A stretch of 64,000 nucleotides of DNA, taken from contig JAXGNG010000003.1 of NCBI GenBank assembly GCA_040768125.1, positions 493,081 through 557,080 of the forward strand, in the 5' to 3' direction. This document shows, in pieces, positions 10,058 to 18,317 of this stretch. Source of the DNA: RBG-16-49-21 sp040768125 (GTDB lineage: Bacteria > Spirochaetota > UBA4802 > UBA5550). The position numbers were made by a program, and so were the translations under genes. The number at the start of each line of letters is the position of its first letter. Position 1 is the first letter of the stretch. A model generated the notes under the pieces. It did not search any database and had not been told where the DNA came from. It saw only the letters and a program-made list of their open reading frames with translations.

Positions 10058-10808
10058 ATTGTGGCAGATCATCGCGGAACTCGGCTTGGAACTGCACCCT
10101 GATCGTGTTGCGGCCATCGCTTCGAAAATAGAGTCACTAGGATCGGTCGAACAATTCGCTATGGTCAAACCAGTCTTTGGTCCCAATGCAGACAAGTTAA
10201 TGATCGACCGTTTGGATGCCGCGTGGCGTGAAGCCAAACAGGTGCAACCCGTCGAGCTGGCTGCGGCTCTGCGTGGAGCTTCGGCGACCGCGTCGCTACA
10301 AGAACAACGAGGTTCCGTGGAAATGGTGTGGACTGGTCCCTCGACGGGAATGGTTTCTGTCCGGCATACCGAACAGGTTCTTTGCGAAGTCATTGAATCA
10401 GCGCGCAATCAGCTGTTTGTCGTTAGCTTCGTTGCATACGAGGTGGCATCGATAATCAAGGCGCTACAGGATGCTGTAGGCCGTCAGGTCAAAGTGGATA
10501 TCCTGATGGAACCTTCGACTGACAGAGGCGGGAAAGTCACTGTCGATTCCTTCACGACGATGAAAGCTGCAGTACCCTCCGCAAATCTTTATGTATGGCA
10601 TCACAGAAACGGGAGCACAGGCTCGGTGCATGCAAAATGTGCGGTTTCGGACGGGAAGATAGCGTTTATCACCAGTGCGAATCTGAGTACGGCTGCTATG
10701 GAACGGAACATGGAATTGGGTGTCCTCGTGAGAGGTGGGCACCTGCCTGACGACCTCCATAGGCACCTTGAATCACTCGTAATGACTGAAACAGTGGAAC
10801 GGATTTGA
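10050..10808 (+). CDS. drmC: DrmC-like phospholipase D-fold protein
   Basis: A 252-aa PLD-superfamily protein with one complete HxKxxxxD motif (HAKCAVSD, H near residue 194) followed by ITSANLS, the usual downstream Ser/Asn signature. A single HKD motif implies a dimeric active site. It is the fourth gene of the DISARM operon and matches DrmC, which is reported to be less essential than the other components. The start at 10050 was preferred over an in-frame ATG at 10014 because AAGGTGG lies at the right distance and it gives a short overlap with the drmB stop. Confidence 0.8.
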   Translation: MNELWQIIAELGLELHPDRVAAIASKIESLGSVEQFAMVKPVFGPNADKLMIDRLDAAWREAKQVQPVELAAALRGASATASLQEQRGSVEMVWTGPSTGMVSVRHTEQVLCEVIESARNQLFVVSFVAYEVASIIKALQDAVGRQVKVDILMEPSTDRGGKVTVDSFTTMKAAVPSANLYVWHHRNGSTGSVHAKCAVSDGKIAFITSANLSTAAMERNMELGVLVRGGHLPDDLHRHLESLVMTETVERI

Positions 10809-11258
10809 ATGGATACGGTAGACAAAAAAACAAGATCACGGATCATGGCAAGTGTTAAACAAAAAAATACTGGCCCTGAAATCCAGCTCCGTCGTATTCT
10901 TCATCGTCTTGGATTGCGTTACAAATTGAATGACTCGAAACTGCCCGGATCCCCCGATCTTGTTTTCCCACGATTCAATGCAGTTATATTTGTCCATGGA
11001 TGTTTTTGGCATGCTCATAAAGGTTGTAAGTTTTCGACCAAGCCTTCATCAAGACGAGATTATTGGGAAAATAAATTCAAAGCGAATATAAAACGTGACA
11101 AGAAAAAATGTGATGAATTATTGAAAAGCGGTTGGAGAGTTCTTGTCGTTTGGGAATGTGCAATTAAAGGTAAGCGTAATAGAGATCTGGAAAAAATGGG
11201 GATAGGAGTGATGAAGTGGCTATATTCCAATTATAGATACAAAGAGAAGAGTGGTTGA
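10809..11258 (+). CDS. vsr: Very-short-patch-repair (Vsr)-like endonuclease
   Basis: A 149-aa Vsr-family protein of typical family length. The opening RSRIMASVKQKNTGPE, the catalytic PD pair (D50 in GSPDLVFP), and H64 and H68 in FVHGCFWHAH match the family core. Classical Vsr nicks T:G mismatches produced by deamination at Dcm sites. No cytosine-5 methylase is visible in the window, so the mismatch-repair role is doubtful here and a nuclease effector tied to defence is an alternative. The ATG follows the drmC stop with no gap, so it is probably the last gene of the DISARM transcript. Composition turns AT-rich from this gene on. Confidence 0.85.
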   Translation: MDTVDKKTRSRIMASVKQKNTGPEIQLRRILHRLGLRYKLNDSKLPGSPDLVFPRFNAVIFVHGCFWHAHKGCKFSTKPSSRRDYWENKFKANIKRDKKKCDELLKSGWRVLVVWECAIKGKRNRDLEKMGIGVMKWLYSNYRYKEKSG

Positions 11259-11331
11259 ATATGATATTGACTGTAAAGGACGAAGCATTTGCTGTCGGCG
11301 GTGAATGTTCCATGATTATAACTTGATATAC

Positions 11332-11337
11332 TATAAT
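11332..11337 (+). promoter_or_regulatory. Possible -10 box (TATAAT) of the three-gene module
   Basis: The 105-base gap after the Vsr-like gene is AT-rich and has a perfect TATAAT 26 bases before the next start codon. No convincing -35 box is present at 16-18 bases. It may mark the start of a separate transcript for the next three genes. Confidence 0.3.
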
Positions 11338-11363
11338 TCGGTAATATAGAATCATAAATTGTA

Positions 11364-12722
11364 GTGACCTATATGAAAATTCAGCACTCTAGCGATATAG
11401 TACCATTCATAACAGCATTCGATCCTGCCAGTAAAATTGCGGGCAGTGTTGATCCCCTTGGCGCACTTCAGTCCTATGGCGCGTTAGCTGACTTGTTGCT
11501 GCCAGGGATTACAACTATAACAAATAGATCACGATATCTGTCCATGATATGTGCGGCCTTGTTAAATTCGACTACACATCATAAGTCATTTCCTCATGGA
11601 TCTATGGGGCTGGTATTACGCAGGAAATCCATTAAGAAGTTCGAGAGATTATGGGCTCTTGCATGCGTGGCCGCAAGAGAAAAGGGGGCTAAAGACGCAG
11701 CTGACGGTATACGGGGTATTACATATGCCGAAAGTGCTTATCGAACCTTTATGGATAAAGATTATGCATCAACCAAGTATGATATGTTACAAAGCCAGGA
11801 GCGTGCTGGCGGAATAGGCACTTATTGGTCGGCCCTAATTGCTGCAGACCTCATCGATGAGAAAACAGGGATGCTTACTACTATAGGTTGGGATCTGGCG
11901 AATACCTTCCCCATGCCTGATATTGGGCCTGACAAATTGAAGAATCTTGCTGATCCGAATCCTTCAAAGCATGTAACCATTGATTTTGATGAATTAGGAA
12001 GTTGGGGTAAAGTATGTCATTTGACAAAAGCTAGGAAGAATGAGAGGACATGCTTGATAGCAGCACTTAGAGCTGATGATAGGCGAGCCAGTGTTGCCGA
12101 TGCTTTTATCAAATTACGGAAACGACAAAAATTACCAGATTACTGGGACATCACCTGGCTAAATCGACTCAAAGATGCCCTAAAAGAAATCCCCGTGGGA
12201 AGAAAGCTTGGACTTCCGGCCGTGATTGATGGGATCGTCGTTGTTGAGAGATTTCATGAAGCAGCGCTTACTGTTTTCGAAACACTTCTTTGGTGGGCGA
12301 CAATGAAACCGGGCGAGCCCATACACGATCTCCATGAAGATAAGGCCTTTATACGTGATGTTGAAAGAACTATTACGACTGCTGATAAGCTTGCTGGTTA
12401 CTATAAAAGGTGTGATAACAAAGAAGCGAAAGAATCAATGGTAACAATTGTTAATTTGGCATCGGATATTCTCAAGCGACCAAATGTTACTTATGTATTT
12501 GAAGAATTATTACATCGGCATAAGAAGGTTCAGGAAGGAAAAATATACGGAGGAGTTAGAAAACGTGAGTGGATTACATTTGATGGGAATGGGTTTCTGA
12601 GACCGGCTCCTCGATTTCAGGTAAATGAGCGCCCCGGAAAGGCTTATGGCCGTTATCTTACTCACCCCTATCGTCTAGAACAGTTCGTGCACATGTTGCG
12701 AGAAAATAACGTCATTGATTAA
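11364..12722 (+). CDS. Unrecognised 452-aa protein, first gene of a PLD/helicase module
   Basis: I do not recognise a family. The protein is soluble, with no signal peptide, membrane segment or classic nuclease or ATPase motif. It opens with a region rich in small residues (DPLGALQSYGALADLLLPG, then TNRSRYLSMICAALL) and is otherwise helical and basic. Its C-terminal 60 residues contain GFLRPAPRFQVNERPG. The annotated start is GTG at 11364; an ATG three codons later is equally possible and neither has a strong ribosome-binding site. Its operon partners are a tandem PLD nuclease and an SNF2 helicase, so a role as sensor, adaptor or DNA-recognition subunit is plausible but unproven. GC is clearly lower than in drmA-drmB. 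Confidence 0.75.
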   Translation: MTYMKIQHSSDIVPFITAFDPASKIAGSVDPLGALQSYGALADLLLPGITTITNRSRYLSMICAALLNSTTHHKSFPHGSMGLVLRRKSIKKFERLWALACVAAREKGAKDAADGIRGITYAESAYRTFMDKDYASTKYDMLQSQERAGGIGTYWSALIAADLIDEKTGMLTTIGWDLANTFPMPDIGPDKLKNLADPNPSKHVTIDFDELGSWGKVCHLTKARKNERTCLIAALRADDRRASVADAFIKLRKRQKLPDYWDITWLNRLKDALKEIPVGRKLGLPAVIDGIVVVERFHEAALTVFETLLWWATMKPGEPIHDLHEDKAFIRDVERTITTADKLAGYYKRCDNKEAKESMVTIVNLASDILKRPNVTYVFEELLHRHKKVQEGKIYGGVRKREWITFDGNGFLRPAPRFQVNERPGKAYGRYLTHPYRLEQFVHMLRENNVID

Positions 12723-12751
12723 TATAAATCAGGTTTAAGAATCAGCGGACA

Positions 12752-14923
12752 ATGCATCTGGAAGACAAACTCATTAACTATTATTTACCCCCGGACGAAG
12801 GGTTTATCTTGGAGTCGCTCGTTGCAACGACATACGAGATCGATTTTGAATTTCTAGAGGAGGAGTTACTTGCTACATCTCTTGGTGTGCGTTCACCCGT
12901 CAGCAGGTGGAAGGGATTTCGATCCGAGCTAGAGAGGAAACTTCAGGCAGCAGATGTTACCATCTTCTATGATCCGGGCGGCTGTGATAAACTAACCAGA
13001 ATGTCACCCCGGATTGATATTATACCTGTAATCACCCGGAAGCTTCATGCGAAAATATCAATAATTCTTTGGGTTAAACAAGCAATCAAAGAAAGCAAGA
13101 GTCCAGAGTATTTTATCCGTTTAATAATAGGGTCAGCAAACCTGACCAGAAAAGGATTCCGTGAGAATTATGAATGTGCCGTGGCAATCGACTATTCAAG
13201 GAAGCAATCGGGTTCGAGATGGGTCCTTAATGAAGCAATAGAGATTATTCGTGAGTTGGCAAAAGGTTCAACAAGCACATTGCTGGATCGTCAATTGATG
13301 GCGGTCGAATCAAGATTGAAACGCATGCCAAAGCAAAGAGAAAGCAAGATTGGCCCTGTTGCATTTGTCACAGCTGATCAAGTCGTACCTCAATTGAAGT
13401 GGGCCTGGAGCAAGATTTCTCGGAAGGCCCCCGAAAGGATGATCATTGTTTCTCCATTCTGGCCCGTGGGGGATAGGGCAGCTAGTGTTGTAGCAAATTT
13501 GGTGAATAATTTTGGATCGCCTGGTCGAGTCGAGCTTGTATGTCAGGGGGCGTCGGATATTGCAACAGGCAAATGGATTCCCAGATTCGATTCTGATCTG
13601 GCTTATGGGGTGTGTAATCTACTCCACTCACGATTATATATAAGACCCGCCAAGCCAGATTTTGGAATCGATGAAGGGATGGGACGACCTGATCCCACTA
13701 TCGATACAGAAGATTCTACTATTTCTGATCGTAAGATTGGAACAAATGGGCTAGGGTTCTTGCAGAGAAAACTCCATGCCAAGATGATAATTCTGGAATG
13801 TGTCAATGGAGCGGTGATATATATTGGTTCTTCAAATTGTACTAGAAGAGGCCTATCGTTGGGTGGACCGACAAACTGGGAGGCCGGTCTAATATTTCAT
13901 TACCCCAAGGGAAGTAACCAGATAGTCGAGAAGATGATGGCATTTGCAGGCGATGCGATTGAAGTTCAAGAAAATGACAGAATTAGTATGGAAAAGCCAA
14001 CAGAAGATCCTGAGAGATTCTTCCCACGCTTCATTTTCGAGGTGGTAGCATCTGAGTCTAAAATTGTAATCTATTTCCGTGAAGGGATGCAGATACCGGA
14101 AGATCTTGTTGTTTTAATGAGAGTAACCGATTCTAGTGAACGGAATAAGTATTGGCTCCTGATTGATAATGATGCCAGAGATAAAATCATGTCGGATAAA
14201 TATGAAACCGACCTTCACGAATGTCATATCTGTGATGAGTCACTTGAGCATCTTGAGGATGAAGTAATTACGAAGTACATACCAGACCTATTGATTGAGA
14301 TACGCTGGGATGATCATAATGCCGAGTTCCCTGTTCGTTTTGACGACAAAGCATCTCTTCCTCTGTTATTGCAAAGCAGGAGATATACTGAAGACGAGCT
14401 TTTGGATTATTTCAAGACTGGGTATGATCCAAATAGCGATTCTGGGGGCACTGATCTGGGTTGGGGTGATGATGAACAGAATACTGATAAATCTAATGAA
14501 TATGGCCAGGTGGATACTCGTAAAATATTGTCATACCACATCCGCCGATTCATACAGGCACTTCCAGGTATTGAAACTGAACTTCATCACGCTGCTTATA
14601 GTAAGCCTGCATTGGAGGCAGCGTTACGTGGACCTACAAGTCCACTTGAATTGGCTAACCGTATCTACTTGAGTTTAACCGAAGCACGAGGTCCTGATGA
14701 GCCGAAAAGGACTCCCGTTGCTATTGTGTTCCAACTTGTCGAATTACTTGCTTCTCTTTCGAGATGTAAAAAGCAGATCAAGGATACTGAACTAAAGCAA
14801 TGCTTTGATCCGGTCATAAATCATTGTCATGACTTGATCGCCGAAGTACGGGAGCAGGCAATAGAATCAGAGGATGATCTCTTTAAAACATATATTGAGA
14901 CATTTGCCGGGAGGTTGAATTGA
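12752..14923 (+). CDS. Tandem phospholipase D-fold nuclease-like protein
   Basis: A 723-aa protein with two PLD half-sites. The first has HAK at residue 99 followed by IIGSANLTRKGF; the second has HAK at residue 342 followed by IGSSNCTRRGL. Both keep the catalytic His and Lys and the downstream GSxN, but the Asp of HxKxxxxD is replaced by Leu in the first and Glu in the second. Two half-sites in one chain can form an intramolecular active site, as in PLD-type nucleases. The C-terminal 250 aa are acidic and unassigned. It lies 29 bases after the 452-aa gene and its stop overlaps the TTG start of the SNF2 helicase, so the three are co-expressed. Confidence 0.8.
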   Translation: MHLEDKLINYYLPPDEGFILESLVATTYEIDFEFLEEELLATSLGVRSPVSRWKGFRSELERKLQAADVTIFYDPGGCDKLTRMSPRIDIIPVITRKLHAKISIILWVKQAIKESKSPEYFIRLIIGSANLTRKGFRENYECAVAIDYSRKQSGSRWVLNEAIEIIRELAKGSTSTLLDRQLMAVESRLKRMPKQRESKIGPVAFVTADQVVPQLKWAWSKISRKAPERMIIVSPFWPVGDRAASVVANLVNNFGSPGRVELVCQGASDIATGKWIPRFDSDLAYGVCNLLHSRLYIRPAKPDFGIDEGMGRPDPTIDTEDSTISDRKIGTNGLGFLQRKLHAKMIILECVNGAVIYIGSSNCTRRGLSLGGPTNWEAGLIFHYPKGSNQIVEKMMAFAGDAIEVQENDRISMEKPTEDPERFFPRFIFEVVASESKIVIYFREGMQIPEDLVVLMRVTDSSERNKYWLLIDNDARDKIMSDKYETDLHECHICDESLEHLEDEVITKYIPDLLIEIRWDDHNAEFPVRFDDKASLPLLLQSRRYTEDELLDYFKTGYDPNSDSGGTDLGWGDDEQNTDKSNEYGQVDTRKILSYHIRRFIQALPGIETELHHAAYSKPALEAALRGPTSPLELANRIYLSLTEARGPDEPKRTPVAIVFQLVELLASLSRCKKQIKDTELKQCFDPVINHCHDLIAEVREQAIESEDDLFKTYIETFAGRLN

Positions 14924-17900
14924 AGATTTCACGAGATATAAATCTTGGGCTGTCGTTGCGTAAAGTGTTCGGCAACGACAAGAAATCAAATTCCCAGGTA
15001 CGGGAGGATCAAGCTCGGCAAACAGCTACCGCAAATGAAATACTCAAGCGCTTCTTTAGTTCAAGTAGTGTATCAAGACGTGAAATGATTCTGCTGGCTG
15101 ATGAGGTAGGTTTGGGTAAAACCTATGTCGCGCTGGCTGTAGCTGTATCAATATTGGATGCGATAAGAAAGGGCAGGGCCCCGTCCGGTATGCCCTCTTA
15201 TCAACCGGTTGTCATCGTATTTACTCCCAACAATAAGGCATTGCATAATAAGTGGATTCGCGAGGCTGAAGAATTCAAGAACAATTGTACCCGCGGGAAC
15301 AAACTTGATTGGCTGCAGATATTCCAACCTGACCCTGATGGTGATAATGTCGGAAATATCATTGAAATGACAGACAAGATAAGTAGTGCAACCCGCGCCA
15401 AACCAGTTCTCATTATCGCCAGGCATGGTGTGATGCGCAGGCAATTACACCAAAAGGAAATCTGGCAAAAGCGAGCTCTTGCGGTTATATTCAAAGAGAA
15501 ACATTTCAATAATAAACTTAGAAAATGGTGTTGCCGTGCGGTGTTTAACGATTCTCGTAAATCAACAAGGGGAGATTTATATGATTTAAAGAAGTCAGAA
15601 TATTTGTGGGATGATGGAATATCCTCTGATCTGAAAACGGCATTCAAACGTGCTCTCTTGAGTAGCGATTTCAACGAATGGATAGATACGTGTATTGATG
15701 AAAGAGATGCAGGGGAATTTTACGCAGTTATCAATGAACTTATCAGGCAGGCCTTGGCACAAGATTGGCCGCCAATACCGCTTGTTATCATTGATGAAAT
15801 ACATGGTTTGAAGAATAAACATGTTCAACATAGAAAACAATTGGAGCGTTACCTTGAAGGGAAGGTACACCGTATTCTTGGTCTGTCTGCGACTCCTTTC
15901 CAACTATATCACGAAGAGCTATTGAGTGTTTTGGAGTTGAGGTCAATTCTTAAAATCAAGCGAAGTAGATCTCGTGAACTTGATAAAATGACAGAGAAAC
16001 TAGAAGAAGCTTTAATCGATTCACGAAACAAAGGAGAAGAATTTAGAGCACGATGGCAGGCTCTATGGTCGCATGATAAAGATGTAATCTATGGGTTATG
16101 GGAAAGGTCACAGAGTTTAAATATAAAGTCTGGAGGTCTGTTAATCAGCCAGGTGCGCCCGGAACGGGTAGCCAAGGCTTTGAAAACAGCAATTGACCTC
16201 GAGAATGCTAACAGCAGGTTATCGGAACATTTAAAGCAGTTTGTAATACGTCATCGACATGCTCGTGGATATCGCGAACATTTTGTCGGTAGAAATGTAG
16301 ATGGTGAGGCTGGTACCAGTAGAGGAACTGTCAACTTTCAATGGGCACCGGGAATCGAAGTTGATGGCGGTGAGGAGCTGGTGCACTATATGATGATGCG
16401 TGCAGTTTCTTTAGCGAAGGAAGAGAAAGGTTTACCTGGCTTGGGGGCCGAGTTGACTGGTAGTTATCGTCATCTTGTAGAGACTTCAGCTGTGTGGAGA
16501 CGTATTAAAGATGCTGAAAATCCTTCATTAAGAGATTATCGCAAGATACTTGATCGTCATATTGATCAACCCTCGGCTGATTCCACACACCGGAAGATTG
16601 CTGCAACTGTGAATCGTACACTGGAATTCTTCAAGAAGGGGCAGAAAACTATTATATTCTGTGTATATACAAAGACTGCAGAAGCAGTAAGGGACCAGCT
16701 CGAAGAGGCAATCAATAATCATTTTGTGTCAACAAGAGACCGTGTGTTTGGGAGTGAACAAGCATTCGAGAATTTCAGGAGAAGGTTCTTCAATAAACGA
16801 GAACCTCTCAATTCAATGATACAGGATCATCCTCTTCTGGGCAAACTGTCTGATAATACTATTGGCATCCCGGATCAATTGAAATTGAACAAAGAAGATC
16901 TTGAGCGAGTGGCTGAATTATTGGTTATAAAAGGTGAGGATCCAAATAGTGACAGACCCGACAGGCGGCTGATATTGTCGGCTGTCGAACATATTTTGGT
17001 TTTGAAATGGAAGAATCTTAGACAAGGAAAGAAATGGCTAGAGAGGGTATTCAAGAATTGCCCGGATCTTGAAGATGACATTTCCAGCCAGACCTGGCTC
17101 GATGGCAGGGTCCCTTTGTCATCAAGAAGAAAAAGCCGGCGCACGTATGAAGTAATCGATCCAGAGGCCAATGATACAATTGCCGACCCCCTTGATGTCG
17201 AAAATGAAGATGATGAATCGATGCTTAGTGTCAGAAGAAGGAATGATCAAGGATATTTCTCTGCATGGATGAAACGTTTTAGAGAAAAAGCTGTTTCAAG
17301 TATAATAGCCCCATATATCGAAACACCATCGGTTGCCGCCAAACGATATCGGGTTCCATTGTTAATAGAACATCATGGCGATTTGTTGTCAATGTTGGAT
17401 AAAGAAACTCGATCTGTAGCCGGCCATGTATTCAGGCGTATATTGATGGCTGAAGAATTTCTTTTAAGATATCTTGCCGATATTGAAAAGGATAAATCGG
17501 AACGTTGGTATGATTTTCTCGAAAAGCGATACCTTGAACCAATACATGAAACAGGTGAATCTTTGAGGGATCGTGTTCATGCATATCTTGAAACCCTGGT
17601 CAGAGCTGATAGGAACATTGCATTGCTGGAAGGTTATCAGAAAGCTTCTGAAAACCGTAATGTAGTACAGCTTACCAGGGGTGATACACAGGACAGGGAT
17701 CGTTATTTTCTCGGTTTCAATACACCATATCGTCCGGAGATTCTCATTTCAACTGCCGTTGGGCAAGAGGGCATCGATTTACATCGTGAGTGTCGGCATG
17801 TAATTCATCATGATCTGTGCTGGAACCCTGCAACAATAGAACAGCGTACGGGGCGGGTTGATCGAATTGGGAGTAAGGTTGAACGTGAACGGATGGGAGC

Positions 17901-18228
17901 TGCTGATGGTGAGGGACCGACACTGGAAATAGCGATACCCTACCTTGCTGCGACATATGATGAGCGTATGTTTGAGGAGCTTTATAAACGATCACAGCTT
18001 TTTGAAGTAACTTTAGGCGGTGAGTTTTTAGTTGATGGACGGATTGAAGAAGAATCGGTTTCGTTGGAGAAAAGACGTCGTAAACGAATGGGTATTAATA
18101 CCGAAGATAATGAGGATCTGGGTTCTGCACCCATGGATGAATCAAGTATAGTGGCATTGCCACCCGATATGGTTGAACGTTTGAGGGTGGACCTCGCTGT
18201 CTGGAAGAGTCCGAAGAGAAAGAGTTGA
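14920..18228 (+). CDS. SNF2-family helicase/ATPase of the PLD module
   Basis: A 1102-aa SNF2-type superfamily 2 ATPase. Walker A is DEVGLGKTYVALA (K67) and Walker B is IIDEIHGLKN (D292), with an unusually long insertion of about 200 aa between them. LSATPF follows. The C-terminal lobe shows IIFCVYTKTAEAV, STAVGQEGIDL and EQRTGRVDRIG. The start is TTG at 14920, overlapping the upstream TGA, and is supported by GGGAGG five bases before it. It probably translocates on duplex DNA and feeds or activates the PLD nuclease. DrmD, the SNF2 helicase of class 1 DISARM, is an alternative identity: the operon upstream lacks an intact drmD in this window, but drmD normally precedes drmMI. Confidence 0.85.
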   Translation: MKISRDINLGLSLRKVFGNDKKSNSQVREDQARQTATANEILKRFFSSSSVSRREMILLADEVGLGKTYVALAVAVSILDAIRKGRAPSGMPSYQPVVIVFTPNNKALHNKWIREAEEFKNNCTRGNKLDWLQIFQPDPDGDNVGNIIEMTDKISSATRAKPVLIIARHGVMRRQLHQKEIWQKRALAVIFKEKHFNNKLRKWCCRAVFNDSRKSTRGDLYDLKKSEYLWDDGISSDLKTAFKRALLSSDFNEWIDTCIDERDAGEFYAVINELIRQALAQDWPPIPLVIIDEIHGLKNKHVQHRKQLERYLEGKVHRILGLSATPFQLYHEELLSVLELRSILKIKRSRSRELDKMTEKLEEALIDSRNKGEEFRARWQALWSHDKDVIYGLWERSQSLNIKSGGLLISQVRPERVAKALKTAIDLENANSRLSEHLKQFVIRHRHARGYREHFVGRNVDGEAGTSRGTVNFQWAPGIEVDGGEELVHYMMMRAVSLAKEEKGLPGLGAELTGSYRHLVETSAVWRRIKDAENPSLRDYRKILDRHIDQPSADSTHRKIAATVNRTLEFFKKGQKTIIFCVYTKTAEAVRDQLEEAINNHFVSTRDRVFGSEQAFENFRRRFFNKREPLNSMIQDHPLLGKLSDNTIGIPDQLKLNKEDLERVAELLVIKGEDPNSDRPDRRLILSAVEHILVLKWKNLRQGKKWLERVFKNCPDLEDDISSQTWLDGRVPLSSRRKSRRTYEVIDPEANDTIADPLDVENEDDESMLSVRRRNDQGYFSAWMKRFREKAVSSIIAPYIETPSVAAKRYRVPLLIEHHGDLLSMLDKETRSVAGHVFRRILMAEEFLLRYLADIEKDKSERWYDFLEKRYLEPIHETGESLRDRVHAYLETLVRADRNIALLEGYQKASENRNVVQLTRGDTQDRDRYFLGFNTPYRPEILISTAVGQEGIDLHRECRHVIHHDLCWNPATIEQRTGRVDRIGSKVERERMGAADGEGPTLEIAIPYLAATYDERMFEELYKRSQLFEVTLGGEFLVDGRIEEESVSLEKRRRKRMGINTEDNEDLGSAPMDESSIVALPPDMVERLRVDLAVWKSPKRKS

Positions 18229-18317
18229 TATTGGATATTGAAAAATCAATAATGATTATTAAAAATAAGAAAAAAGTGTATTAATTATCACGATATGATA
18301 ACATTGAATGGTTAAAT

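Noticed and set aside
11364..18228. Dpd 7-deazaguanine DNA-modification system
   Set aside because: Dpd also has PLD and helicase subunits, but no DpdA transglycosylase or DpdB/C-type gene is present; queC is far away and belongs to queuosine synthesis.
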